Below the pieces are notes generated by a model. It ran no database searches, was not told the origin of the DNA, and was given only the letters and a program-made list of their open reading frames with translations. Positions 13,306-25,139 of a stretch of DNA of 64,000 bases are shown in pieces. The DNA is from Geosiphon pyriformis (taxonomy: Eukaryota; Glomeromycota; Glomeromycetes; Archaeosporales; Geosiphonaceae): contig JAAOMT010000349.1 in assembly GCA_016748015.1 (NCBI GenBank), positions 2,812 through 66,811 on the forward strand. Direction: 5' to 3'. Numbering within the stretch: position 1 is the first letter of the stretch; the number at the start of each line of letters is the position of its first letter. Made by a program: the position numbers and the translations under genes.

Positions 13306-13566
13306 GGACAAATATCATTCATGCCATCCATCATTGTAATCTATAGAGAATTCTTTTACTTAATTGTGTAATTCGAATATTCAATAATTAATGCTTCTTA
13401 AAACTATTAAATTGAAAAAAACGACTTTTAGTAATGCTGACTTGAAGTCCTTTAGTCTTTCTTAAGAAATGCATAATTATTTTATGACCCAAAAGTCATT
13501 AGGCGCAACTTTAAAATTTTTTTAATCACAAAGTAGCATTAAATTCTGTGAATTGGAACATTAAGT

Positions 13567-13745
13567 TTAACAGAAAAAAAGACCATCATGGGCTCCTCGA
13601 TCTATAGCAAATAATTTTGAAGACGAACTTTCTACATCATACGCTGAATGATCAAATACAAGAAATTCTGGAATAGTACCACGACTACCAACGTCCATCT
13701 TTTCAATCATTAATCCGTCATTCACTTCATTAATAAATTGAAGTT
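13567..13745 (-). CDS. Unrecognised terminal exon or relic
   Basis: The minus strand reads a protein-like frame (INEVNDGLMIEKMDVGS, then FLVFDHSAYDVESSSSKLF and IDRGAHDGLFFC) ending at TAA. Composition and residue mix are those of real coding sequence. The frame is closed upstream by a TAA and no clear acceptor was located, so it may be the last exon of a gene or a fragment. Family not recognised. Confidence 0.35.
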
Positions 13746-13845
13746 AGATTTATAATAGCACAATCAAAAATTTGCTTTGGCACTCAAGGAAAATATAGCA
13801 AACTCACACTTAGGAAAGGCATGTTAAGCAAGATCTCCCATTTAA

Positions 13846-13869
13846 AATTGACGCGTTAACGCGTCAATT
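13846..13869. promoter_or_regulatory. 24-bp perfect palindrome with two ACGCGT boxes
   Basis: AATTGACGCGTT is followed immediately by its exact reverse complement. The centre holds ACGCGTTAACGCGT, that is two MluI cell-cycle boxes (the core bound by MBF-type regulators in fungi) in mirror arrangement. CpG-rich sequence stands out in this AT-rich region. It lies between a minus-strand coding fragment and unassigned DNA, so its target gene is unknown. Confidence 0.45.
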
Positions 13870-14039
13870 GCTAAAAAGATCATGATCATAATAAATTTGC
13901 GTCTATTTGACTGTAAATTATTCACGCTTGTATTTCTGACTTTGAAACCCATGTTTTTGCTTTGCTATGGTTTAAACATAGTGTTTAACCTGTTAATGCT
14001 TACAAGAAAAAATCTTTACAACACAATCGGATTATTTCG

Positions 14040-14670
14040 AGAATAACTGTTTAATTCCATCTTACGTACTGGTTACATGCATCTCTACTAGGGTATGGCC
14101 ATTATGTCTTGTCTTAGATGTTTGATGCTGGTATTCAGAATGTCCTTAGGGATATGTGTTCAAGGCTTTCTTTTGCTGATTTGGAAATAGAAGTGATGTC
14201 TTTGGCTAGATTAGGAGTATCTGTTTTTGTCCCAGCCCAAGTAATGACGGTGGCAGCTCCTGTCTATTTTTGTCTAGATTATGAGTATCTGGGCTGTATT
14301 ATTGCAACTTAAAATGTGTATTCATTTTTGGTTTTTTATTCCTTTGCTAAACAAAAATTCAGTATAGAAAAAAAGTCTTCAGGGTTTAGTGGAAGGGGAT
14401 AATCTGCAGAGGGTTTCCAATTACCAATAGATAAACAAATAATTCGGCGGTGGCTTTTTCTTCTGATTAATGTTGGATATTTGTGTATCCATATTTTCAC
14501 TTACAATTCATTCGCATTGTTAGATGATCTCCCGAGTCTCAAGCAGCCATTATGAATATACTGGAGGCAAGAGTATGCATATCCTCGTTACCTTGGATAT
14601 TTCATTTTATATGCTTTCTATTTGTATTTATAGATCCCTTTATATAAAGAAATAAATATAAATATAAATT
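14040..14670 (+). other. G+C-richer unassigned block with A-rich repeat tail
   Basis: Higher G+C than the surroundings, with a 64-residue open frame at 14,118-14,312 (begins MFDAGIQNVLRD) that I do not recognise. The block ends in TATAAAGAAATAAATATAAATATAAA, reminiscent of the A-rich simple-repeat tails of LINE 3' ends, so a truncated retroelement 3' end is one possibility. Confidence 0.25.
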
Positions 14671-15840
14671 ATGCATTTCGATCTATGCATTTTTCCATTG
14701 TAAAAAATGAACGCATAATAGTGTCAATTATTGAAATATTTGAGGATCTATTTATTTATTAATAATTTAAATTTTTTTATTAAAAAACTGCCGAGAAAAA
14801 ATAAAAGGAAAAAGGAGTAAGTATTAAGCACGAATAGAATATTTAAAACCATCGAGAAAGAAAAAATAGTTGAAGAAATTGAAAGACATAGTAAGTTTGG
14901 ACGTGTTTTTCGTGTCTGTTTGTAAAAAATTTAACCAAGGATTAGAACTGAATAAGAAACTAAGTAGACAGGATCGACTTTAATAAACATAATAAGAAAA
15001 GGTCTGAATTTATTAAAAGAGATTTATAATGATTTTCATAAAAAGAAACTTATTAAAGTTGAAGAGTTTCCATTATTTGCTTTAAAAAAATTGACAAAAA
15101 ATTAAGCATTAGAGGAAGCTTCATTACTAGATTTGACTCCTAAAGAAACACCAAATTATTTTAATGAATTAGTAAACTTATTAACGTTTATTTTTTTAGC
15201 TAATAATAATACAAGTAAATTATCTGACCTACTAGATTAAATACTTAAACATTAAGTTTTAGTTTCTTCTTTTTAATTAGTTAGATCTTGCTGGATTTGT
15301 TTTTGTACTAAAGGTAGAAAACAAGAATGTGAGAGGTAATACTATGAATTCAACCTTATTGAAATAAATTAACTCGGTTACAATCAATTAATCAATTAAT
15401 TATTTACAGCAAACTTTTTAAGAAATATAAAACAAGAAATGACGAAGATAAATACTTTAAAAGAAATCTGATTTGGAGTAAACTCTAAATAAGATCTTTA
15501 ATATTTAGTAGCTAAACCTTTGCTGAATAAATTTCTCCTCTTATAAAGTTCTATTTCATATGAATATTTTGTATTTATAACAATTTAATTTGAAAAGCAA
15601 AAATGATGAAATTGAAGTGAAATTAAAAATTAGGATGCTATATAATTTCTGAATAAATAATTGAAATGCTTGATATTATTATATTTCAGAAAGTGATAAG
15701 ATAAACTATTTCAGAATCTCATGTCAATGTGGAATTTAGTGTCAATTTATAAATCAATTGTTAAAATTATTCCAATATAATATATTGTTGATAAAACTAA
15801 ATTAATGGCTTAATATGAGGCCATATTATAATATTATAGA
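14671..15840. other. AT-rich intergenic DNA
   Basis: Nothing assignable. A stretch near 15,000-15,240 has codon-like composition on the plus strand but is broken by stops. Confidence 0.45.
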
Positions 15841-15846
15841 TAAAAA

Positions 15847-17209
15847 TTAGGTCCATTTTAGATACCTAAAAGATTTATACTGGGTACCTGGAAAAGGTGG
15901 TGGAACTTCAAGACAAATATCCATTTTATAGCCAAAATAGGGACCATTATGAGATTCGATATTTGGCTCATTAAATTGTTTATTACAATTCTAGTAATGT
16001 GAAAAATAAATTTATATAATTAGCAGGGCCACAACTACATGAAATTAAGTTAAGTGAAGAAAAAAATACCATGTTTTCGTCATTATAATGATATCCATTA
16101 ATTTCTCTTAGGATAGGAGGACAGGTGAATACTATTTCATCATCGCAAGAGCATCCTTCGGAAGCGATCCAATATTCCAATGCATAATGAAGATATTCAT
16201 CGTGTGCATTTACTGGCATTTGAGTGACAAAGTCATCTTTAAAAGTAATACGTGCGATCAACAGATTTTCGATCTGATCAACGTAATCAGCAAATATTCG
16301 ATTTCCGATACGTGGTTGTCCATATGAATACATATATATATTTTCAACAGATGCGTTTTTCAATAATTCCAATATTGTCAGGATGCCATAAACTAAGAAA
16401 AATAAAGGGAGAAGAATTAATATGGGTAGGCATAGTAGGAAGTAAACGAGAACATACCAGCGCCAATTCCATATGCAACTAAAACAATTCTATATATTTT
16501 AGATTCATTTGAGATATCTGCTAGCATTTTAGCCATAATTCCTTGAGTTTCAAGATATTTTGAGTAAAATGCTCCATCAACTTTTCCCCCTTCTATCCCT
16601 GGATAATCAACCAAATCATTTTTTCGGGATAACCATTCTTTTTGGCTTAGCTCATCTGCTTTGATGCTGAGTATCAATTTTTTAATTACTATCCCTGATA
16701 TAGCAGGTAAAGATCCAACTCCAATCTGAGCTGAAAAGAATTATAAACTTTCTATCAAATTAAAAATGTAAAAATTTTTTAATTTTTTCCAAATTTCTAC
16801 CATAAATTCCAGGTATAACTCTATATTTGTTATTCTTATTCTTCTTAAGACATGATGCCTTCATTGAAAGCCATGCATATAGCTTAAAATTTTTTAATAT
16901 TGTAGGGCTAGTAAGATGTAATAACAAATCTTCTCTGCGAAAATTTCGATAGGCTGAATTTGAAGCATCAGAAACCGGAAGATGAATATAAGATGCATTA
17001 AAATTTTTAAAATTTTGAATAGGTTTAATGAAATATAGAGGTTTGGAGTTTCCTAAAACAAAAGATTGGTTTTTTAATATATTCTCTTGAATATACTTTA
17101 ACCAATCAGTATTTTTCTTTGTAATGAAGTCTACCGATTTCCAAATCTCTAATTTACAAATAAAAATTATGAACACAATGATTGAAGAAATGTAGAAATA
17201 GAAACGCAT
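15847..17209 (-). CDS. Class 3 lipase-like protein without catalytic serine
   Basis: Four exons on the minus strand (17,209-16,801; 16,730-16,458; 16,392-16,070; 15,990-15,847), all with GT-AG introns, encode about 382 residues. The ATG at 17,209 starts MRFYFYISSIIVFIIFICKL, a signal peptide or anchor; the open frame upstream has no ATG. Lipase-like landmarks follow in order: the DYPGIEGGKVDGAFYSKYL region, an elbow reading LVAYGIGA instead of GHSLGG (no Ser), SYGQPRIGN, TFKDDFVTQMP (Asp) and EYLHYALEYW (His), then a Cys-rich C-terminus with GPYFGYKMDIC. The intron directly after the elbow is phase 1, as in the two homologues. The fold is probably retained but hydrolysis by the usual triad is not expected. 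Likely secreted or membrane-anchored. All exons are open, so the gene may be functional in another role. Confidence 0.75.
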
Positions 17210-17249
17210 TTTGATAATGCTTAATTTTGTAAAATGAACAAGTTTCAAC

Positions 17250-18330
17250 TTTTATTTTCATCCAACTAAACCAAATCAGTTCCGTCGAATACTCTGTGTT
17301 TGGTAAACAATTTCAAATAAAAGATTTTTCTTCTTATCAATCGATCATCTTTGAAATCTTTTTTCAACTAAACTTTTAAGAAAAAAATTTATTGTTTTTT
17401 ATGATTCCTAATCCAGAAAAATTTTCAAGCGTCATGAGAATATTACTGAAAATACTTCCTAAGAAACCAATAAAGAAAATTTGTGGTATAAAGGTCACAG
17501 ATCTCTACCTGTCTTTCAATGTATCAACAAATTAAATAAAATTCATAAAATTTTTTATTAATTTTAAGTATCGATTGATATATATATTATCAATTAATCA
17601 CGAATTTTATATCAAGAATAAGTTTTAACGTACTTCCATGTATCATAATTTGAATATCCACTCTAAACAGATAAAAATTGACTTTTGATTAGTATATATT
17701 TTTACATTATTCATTTGTACATATTATGTGGATGCCTAATCAAAGTTCATTTTATTCTTTTACGTTTCAGTTTTTTGAATAGATAAAAGTACCTTAAACG
17801 TAATCATGACTGATTGTTTTTGATCCAAAGTTCAAGATTGTAGATAACACAAGAAATATTTTCTAATTACATGTAATACTAAATAATCGATAGAGAAGAC
17901 CTTTGAATTGAAATTTTTTACAAAGCACAAAGTATTCCAGAGAAATGACTTTGGTCCGTTGTATGAGAATAAAATTTGAATTTTACTCATTCCACAAAAT
18001 TTAATCATTAAATACTCTTTACCAAAATGCCACGAAAAACCATTCTTTTGATGTTGGAACTCCGGAATTTTATATGATGTTCAAAATATTTAAAACTTGA
18101 AAATTTCTTTAGCTTTAATATATTTTATTTTTTTAATTTATCGTCGCTACGAGATTTTATTCCTTGACCGAATGTAACACAATGAATAGATTTCAAATGC
18201 CCTTTAATTTCAAACTTAATATTAATAAATAAAATTCAAAATAATCCAAAGCTCTTTAGAACATTTTATGTTATTGAAATTTGATAAAATGACAAAAATC
18301 TTTAGATTTTTACTAAAGATGAGTAATATA
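17250..18330. other. AT-rich intergenic DNA
   Basis: Presumed upstream region of the minus-strand lipase-like gene. No TATA element or other feature is convincing. Confidence 0.45.
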
Positions 18331-18960
18331 TAGTTTAAGTTGTGAAGCAAAAAATGGGTTACAAAAAATTATTTTAAGTAATTTTCAGCAAGCAATCTCA
18401 AATAATATTTTGTGTCAAGATAGAATTTTCTAACAAATGAATTCCAAAGATTTTTAAAATAATCAAAACCTTATAAAAAACTTGAAATTAAGCATAATTT
18501 TAAAAGTTATGTTTAATAGATATATATATATATACAATTTTGCCAAAAATGTTAAACCTTTTTCTTTAAATAATTTTTTTCAAATCTTAACATATATACA
18601 TGTACATTGCAAATTATAAATTTATCAAAAAAATAAAATAAACTCATATATTTCCTATATCCCAAGCCTAAGATATTTTTTTTATTAAACCAATGCTATA
18701 ATGTATTTAAGAATATTTAATATGGTCCCTTTCGGCATTTATATAAGTTTGAATACGGACGTTAGTAAGTACCATCTCTTCTAGAAGGTTTACCCATTCT
18801 TTTATTAATTCAATAAAAATCTCTTAAGATACTCCTTTTTTTTACAACTATTCCTTCTACTCTTTTCTCTACACTATATTTTAACACAACTCAAATATTT
18901 TCAATTAGTTGAGATTATAAATTACCATTTCTGAAAAATAATCCAAAAATAAATATTGAA
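18330..18960 (-). mobile_element. Tc1/mariner transposase relic
   Basis: The minus strand carries PQLIENI, a stop, then VVLKYSVEKR, resembling the PDLNPIENIW motif with the third catalytic acidic region of Tc1/mariner transposases, and about 50 codons later a RIQTYINAERDHIKYS end like the usual SMPRR...GGxTKY C-terminus. Frames are broken. The same stretch recurs in the same orientation at 37,330-37,930 with moderate divergence, which supports a dispersed transposon family. Confidence 0.55.
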
Positions 18961-19499
18961 TAATTTTAATGGAAAACTTAGTGTCAGGGTTGTATGAGAT
19001 ATTTGAAACCGGATTTTTGCCTGTTTTATAATATAAAGCTCATTTGAAAAAAATTATAAATGCTCTAACTTTAATATTCTTTTATATCTCTATTATTGAA
19101 ACGAATTTCTAAGCTACTTTAGACAAACTTTGAATGAAACCATCTTTTGCAATCAAAAGTGATTATAGAATAAAATTCAATAAAGCAATTTTAAATAATA
19201 ATTGATTTTAGAATTTAATAGAATTTAATGTTTAAATAATAGTACAAGAGCCTTACGGTTTCTTTTAATCGTTTACTAAAAAAACTTAATATATATTTTT
19301 TATTTGTCTTTTTCATTTCTATGCTAAGTTTGTTTTTATTAATTTCTACTAAAAATCAATAAAATAAATGCGTTAAACCAAAATGAATTAATTATCAAAT
19401 TTTTAATTACTAAATAATAAATAAAAATTATTTGTTTTTCAAAAAGGTTTTAAATATTTATTACGAGTTTATAATATTAATCTCTAAATTATTACACTA
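18961..19499. other. AT-rich DNA
   Basis: No feature recognised; possibly decayed upstream part of the adjacent transposase relic. Confidence 0.4.
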
Positions 19500-19527
19500 C
19501 ACCCCCCCCCCTCCCCCTCCCCCCGCC
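19500..19527. repeat. Cytosine homopolymer-like tract
   Basis: A 28-base stretch is almost entirely C, broken by three single T and one G, inside strongly AT-rich DNA. The complementary strand is a G tract capable in principle of forming a G-quadruplex. Confidence 0.85.
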
Positions 19528-20639
19528 GAAATCTTAATTATATATTTCTTTCATCAAATTTAGAAAGTATCAAAAATAATTTGTGCATTAAAAAAATCAC
19601 TTTCGCATAAATAAATAAAAATAAAATATTTTTGTTAAAGAAATATTGTGGAATTTTAATTAATTGAAACGAGACTTAATTTTAAAGATTTAGATATTAG
19701 ATTTTATTTAATAATAAAACGCTCGTCTATTTGATTCAAGCATTATTGCGTGTGATCGATTTTGACAATAATATCCTAAGATACATCAAAGTCCTCACTT
19801 GAGCATCAAAAACTTTTGATAACTCCCAAGTAATAAATAAAGGATGTATTGAATGACCAGACTGAACATGATTTTTAGCAAGTACATTTACTCAACATTG
19901 TTTTTCGAAAATGCTAAATTTTTCATTCGTCGTTGATCAAATTAATACATTTCGATAGCAAGGGCAGAGGGTTTTCGTTTTACACGGTGAATATGTATAT
20001 TAAGCATGCTCAATATTGTCTAAACTTTAATATTTAAACCCGATATTAGATCATCAAATAAACGAAACTTGCGTATAAAAGGTCTCGAGAAGTATATTTG
20101 ATCGATGGTTTGAAAAATAAAGTTATTATTGCTTGGACTTAAGCTAATATTACCAATTCTTAATGTTATTACCGAACTATTATCATTTAAAAATACTTAT
20201 ATTAATTATAATAGTTTATTATACATTAAGTTTCTTAAATATTTTATATCGATCATTTCAAATTTCTGAATTATATTTCAATAGGCTTAAACAATAAACA
20301 GTAAATAACAAGAGTTTATCAGAATTGGCAACTGGTGAACAATTTTGCCATTGTAAAAACCCTTCCCTGATAACTTTGTTATATACTGATAAAGTTTTAT
20401 TCCTATATAGACTAGATGGATATAGAAAAGATAATTGGTAAATATGGCTACCCCCTCCCGCTCTTCACTCTTGTAAGAAATCTTAAACTACCCCCCTTCC
20501 ATTCTTTATTCTTGTAAGAAATCTTAAACTACCCTCTTCCCACTCCTCATTCTTGCAAGGCAAAAAAACAGACTAACAAACCCTAAAATTTAATTCAGTT
20601 ATTTGATGATCGATTGTTCATGAATTCCTATTCCGTATT

Positions 20640-20825
20640 CATTGGTTATTCGAATGTTGAATTGCAAATTGCTGGTGAGCATGGTTATTCGAATGTTGAA
20701 TTGCGAAATACTGGTGGGTGATGGTTATATTTGAATGTTGAATTCGTGAATTATTGGTGGGTGGTGGTTATTCGAATGTTGAATTCGTGGATTATTGGTG
20801 AGCAGTGGTTATCCGTCAATTGTTG
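20640..20825. repeat. Tandem repeat, TTCGAATGTTGAATT unit, about 4 copies
   Basis: GGTTATTCGAATGTTGAATT followed by a variable GTGAATTATTGGTGGGTGGT-like spacer recurs about four times. This is the complement of the array at 4,760-5,040 with fewer units. Confidence 0.7.
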
Positions 20826-20929
20826 GTGTCAAACTAGATTCAAGCTCAATAGGATCTTCTTTTCCTGCCGATTTTGCTGTTCACTAGATAGTAGATAGGA
20901 ACAGTTTAACCCATAATGCACATCAATAA

Positions 20930-21180
20930 CCATAAGTAGAAACAGACATTTAGCTGGAATGCGGCAAGCACAGAGGTTAAATAACAATTCATGTCATTGA
21001 TGTAAGTGGAAGCAGACATTCGGCAGAATGGGTACATGCACCGAGGTAAAAAAATTCATGTCATTGACCATAAGTGAAGCAGACATTCGGCAGAATGGGT
21101 ACATACACAGAGGTATAACAATTCATGTCATAGACCGTAAGTGAAAACAGACATTCGGCAAAATGGGTGCATGCACAGTG
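20930..21180. repeat. Tandem repeat, ~60-bp unit, about 4 copies
   Basis: Units with CATAAGTGGAAGCAGACATT-like sequence, GCAGAATGGGTACATGCAC and AGAGGT recur about four times, complement of the array at 4,440-4,640. Confidence 0.75.
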
Positions 21181-22082
21181 GTTAGAGAACACCACATTTG
21201 GCGATATAAAGGAGTTGGAAACCCCGTGCTTGGTTGAGTTTCTTTGGTTAAGGTTGGGATTCTTTCCAGTAAAGGATGCCCCCCTCCCTCACCCAACACT
21301 TAGAGCTAGAAGAGATACATCAACACCCTTACCTGGATTGTTCTATCAACTAGAGGCTTTTAACCTTGGAGACCTGCTGCGGTTATCATTATGACTCGGA
21401 ACGAGAATGAATCTCTCTTGGATTTTTTTAGTGTTCTTTGAATTTGTGAGTTATGAGTAGTGAGTCGTTAATTGTACTAGTTATAGCTGTTGGGTTCATG
21501 AGTTGGTGGACGCCGGTAATTCGTCGTCGATAAAGATAAAAGTAATCCCATATAGGATAAAATTTTGCTTAAAGACAGAGAACACTTCTTTATATTTGTT
21601 ACTGCCTCTAAGTTGTTGTTTTTGCTATCAAAAATATGCGTTTTTTTTTCATGCAAAAACAAGAATCCAAGAATACAAGGGTGGGGTTAACTAATATGTA
21701 GTCATTAAAAACAAAGTGTCACTTTTTGAAACCTTGTAATCAGTTAAGTACTTTCTGGAAATTTTTTATATTATTGTGCAGATCCTCATGACTAATCTAA
21801 TATTAAGCAGATTTCATGATTCATTTTTTTTGACTCGGCTATCCTATATTGGCTAAATACAATCAGTAGGAGAAATCAAATTCACATCCCCCTTAAAACC
21901 GTGTGACCTATATCAATATACTAGACTGAATAATATAAATGGCTACAGCATAAAGAACTTGGAACCGTAAGCATCGTCTATGAATGTTAATGATGATGAC
22001 TCATTTATTTTCTTTTTCACTTATAAAAGTATCATAACTATCAGTATAATTTTATAACCAAAACCAACACCAATACCAATAC

Positions 22083-22136
22083 TATTACTACTACTACCAC
22101 CACCACCACCACCACCACCACCACCACCACCACCAA
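22083..22136. repeat. ACT/ACC trinucleotide microsatellite
   Basis: ACT units pass into about fourteen ACC/CCA units. It lies just outside the right inverted repeat. No gene frame uses it with support. Confidence 0.9.
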
Positions 22137-22354
22137 AACTCCAACCTCTAAAGCAAAAAACCCAAGAGTTTTTATACCTTTTCCTTCAACTATTTTATTC
22201 ATTGAGGCTCCATGATTTTGCAAGAAGAGATAAATTTCTTTAATACAAACGAATCACCTATGCCAGTGGTCTTTTTCAGAAAATTTTACTATAATACGAA
22301 AAATGCTGTTTCAAAATGGCTTAATGCCCTCGTCAAAAATGATAACCCTAAGTG

Positions 22355-22868
22355 TATCGAGATTAAGTGACTCTATAAACAAGGCACATATTAAAAATCT
22401 ATCAACACTTATTTTTCTAGCTCAGTCTGTTCAGGAGCAAAAAAAGATCTGGTGAAACGTGTTTTTGCTGCATCTGAGCTTTGTTGACTTGAACTTTTTT
22501 GGCTCTTCCAGCAGAAGTTAGTTGACAAAACTCTAACTAAAAAGACAGCCCATACAATTCGGGATCGAATAGATGATATTCTTCCGCAAAGCAGCACTAG
22601 CGGCGATGTTAAGTCGAAGTCTATACAGAGCGATGATTTAAGCGAGAGCTTTGACGAGAAGAGCAAGAAAGAAGATCTTAAAGGATCACTTGGGAATGCT
22701 ACTGAATTGGAAGAAAGAAACGACGATGATCAGGATGAGGTAGAGGACAATGTCAGTTTTATGGATAAGGGTGCAAAGCTGGAGTTCAAAAAAATATATA
22801 TGGAGATGCATTAAGATACAAAATGGAAGCTGCCATCAGGAAAATATATTGAAGATGTCTTATATGAA
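22355..22868 (+). repeat. Inverted duplication, left arm
   Basis: About 515 bases are repeated in inverted orientation at 24,055-24,570 with few mismatches. The arm contains the 5' coding part of the decayed gene that continues to 23,790. The frames on the opposite strand are shadows. Confidence 0.85.
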
Positions 22869-23790
22869 TAGGCTAAAAACTTGGCCCATGAAAGGTGAGT
22901 ATCTTAAAATAATCTGTTATCATGTTGCTGTCTAACCATACATTTCTGATTTATCAGTTCAGTATACCGTTTCATCATCGATACCAGCGATGCAACTGTT
23001 ATGAACCTCTTTAGCAAACAGGATAAAGAGCATATTATGAGCTTCTATGTTCTTTCTGACCCTGAAATTGAAGATAAATTAATAACCTATTTAATAAAGT
23101 ATCGCAAGGCAAGTAAGGGAAGACATATATTAGTTTTTTTTATTACTTACTATTTAATTGCTTTTAAGCACTTCTATTTTTTTCCTTAGTTTGAGACTCA
23201 AGAAATTTGCAAAATAGTCAATGTTGGTATTAGCATCTCTCCTTATTATCCTAAGAAGCATTTTAACCACCATTACATTCATCAGGTTTTTTCACGACTC
23301 TATAAATATATTGTTATTAATATATTTTTCTTATGAGTTTTACTGTTGCCTTCCCAGATATGAGCTGAGATCGAGTGACTTTACCACATCCCATCTGGAG
23401 AGTGATTTACAAGTAACATCTGGAGCATTGTTATTGATGCCTGTTTCGTTGACCTCGAGATCATTGAATTTATCAGGTAAACAATGCCATTTCCATTTTG
23501 CTCTTACCATTTGCTTCCAGGCTTATTTTATACAAAATTTTATTTTTCAGAGGCGAAGGCTGTTCTCGTGCTTCCGGAGAGAGAAAGAACATTGGCAGAA
23601 ACAACTCCAAGGTAAAGAAGTTGCTTGGGCGCAAATGTGATGGGATTGTGCGGGAGTTAGGATCACCTGAGGAGTATGGAATCAGCGAGGAAGGTCGACA
23701 CTGGACTGGAAAATATGGCACCAAATTTTTAGCTGATGGGTGCCTGAAGTTATACGGGATATGCTACATCAAAAATTGAGGAAGCATGTT
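22400..23790 (+). pseudogene. Decayed multi-exon gene of unrecognised function
   Basis: A continuous plus-strand protein can be followed through several exons: an acidic linker (ELEERNDDDQDEVEDNVSFM), then LEFKKIYMEMH, a TAA, and DTKWKLPSGKYIEDVLYE; after an intron (GTGAGT...TTTATCAG) SVYRFIIDTSDATVMNLFSK; then FETQEICKIVNVGISISPYY after TTCCTTAG; LRSSDFTTSHLESDLQ near 23,360; and a Gly/Arg/Lys segment with ASGERKNIGRNNSKVKKLLG, GRKCDGIVRELGSPEEYG and GRHWTGKYGTKFLADGCLKL. In-frame stops (a TGA near 22,490 and the TAA near 22,814) show decay. The architecture is like large lineage-specific gene families of unknown function in arbuscular mycorrhizal fungi (recalled, unchecked). No domain is named. 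Confidence 0.5.
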
Positions 23791-24054
23791 ATCGGTTTCG
23801 TGAGGTCTTGCCAGATGGAGATCGTGGGCTTCCTGCACTCTGGTAGGTGCTTTGTTAATGTGTCTTTCCCTCATGTCTTTCTCGTGTATGCTCAATATTT
23901 TTAACTGATTTATATGATTGTGATAAGCACGACAACTCCGAATATTTGTAATGGATACTTCGTCTGGCTACATGTGCCGAATTCGAAGATATCCTTCCTC
24001 AAAGATTCTAACAACTCTTACCGACGTCGACCATCTAATCGTCATGATTCACGA

Positions 24055-24570
24055 AGTCATATAAGACATCTTCACTATATTTTCCTGATGGCAGCTTCCA
24101 TTTTGTATCTTAATGCATCTCCATATATTTTTTTTTGAACTCCAGCTTTGCACCCTTATCCATAAAACTGACATTGTCCTCTACCTCATCCTGATCATCG
24201 TCGTTTCTTTCTTCCAATTCAGTAGCATTCCCAAGTGATCCTTTAAGATCTTCTTTCTTGCTCTTCTCGTCAAAGCTCTCGCCTAAATCATCGCTCTGTA
24301 TAGACTTCGACTTAACATCGCCGCTAGTGCTGCTTTGCGGAAGAATATCGTCTATCCGATCCCGAATTGCGTGGGCTGTCTTTTTAGTTAGAGTTTTGTC
24401 AACTAACTTCTGCTGGAAGAGCCAAAAAATTTCAGGTCAACAAAGCTCAAACGCAGCGAAAACACGTTTCACCAGACCTTCTTTTGCTCCTGGACAGACT
24501 GAGAGCTAGAAAAATAAGCGTTAATGGATTTTTAATATGTGCCTTGTTTATAGAGTCACTTGATCTCAAC
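24055..24570 (-). repeat. Inverted duplication, right arm
   Basis: Reverse complement of 22,355-22,868. Read on the minus strand it gives the same decayed 5' coding segment, including the same TGA after VFAAFELC and the same TAA in the MEMH-DTKW stretch. The stops therefore predate the duplication or were copied by conversion. Confidence 0.85.
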
Positions 24571-25135
24571 ACACAAGAAAATTTTAAATTGAAAATTAAT
24601 ATATAATCTAACAACAATTAGCTTTTTTATGCTCCAAAGTTTTTACATATTTTTATCAATATAGTTTAAACATTTCAAATCTACAATCAAAAACCCAAAA
24701 ATAATTGGTATTATTAATTTACAATATTAAGCTATTTAAATCTAATTATTTAAATTACCAGCTTCTGAAAAATAACATGCTTCAAAATGAAATTAACAAG
24801 CCATTCACAATTGAACCAAATGAAGTTAAATATTAATAAACATAAGACCCAAGAATTTGGCACTAACAGGTCATTTTACAATCTCTGTAAATACAATTCT
24901 TAATTCTCAAAAAACTCCACCAAATTTTGAAACTTTCTTAAATAATTACTATTCCCAACATTTTATTTAATATATCAGATATTGGAAGTATACAATACAA
25001 TATTTTTCAGCATGAATTACCCCAAATTATACCTAATTTTACAGAGATTATTGAACATTTCCTAAAGCCAATAACCCTTCCCATATCTGAAAACTATCAT
25101 TTACAAACTGAGAAACTTTCCCAAATCAACCGGGA
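24571..25135. other. AT-rich DNA before the Tc1 relic
   Basis: Probably includes degraded 5' transposase sequence of the element at 25,140, but no frame is readable. Nothing else seen. Confidence 0.4.
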
Positions 25136-25139
25136 AAAC

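Larger units (their letters stand above)
19900..21965 (+). repeat. Long dispersed repeat, right inverted copy
   Basis: Reverse complement of 3,650-5,735, covering the same landmarks from GATCAAATTAATACATTTC near 19,935 to the CAGCATAAAGAACT end near 21,965. Differences include an extra ~20 bases near 20,050, an altered number of tandem units, and a TAA-type stop that shortens the MHAQ frame (21,167-21,394; left copy continues to 97 residues). The two copies frame a ~14.2 kb segment holding two lipase-like genes and the secreted Asn/Gly-rich gene. Confidence 0.8.

Noticed and set aside
22041-22223. Minus-strand frame with a long valine run
   Set aside because: It is only the complement of the ACC microsatellite; no other coding sign.
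22409-22666. Minus-strand frame beginning MLFSSKLSLKSS, repeated at 24,258-24,509
   Set aside because: Antisense shadow of the decayed gene in the inverted arms; the plus-strand frame at 22.4-22.9 kb has the protein-like composition.
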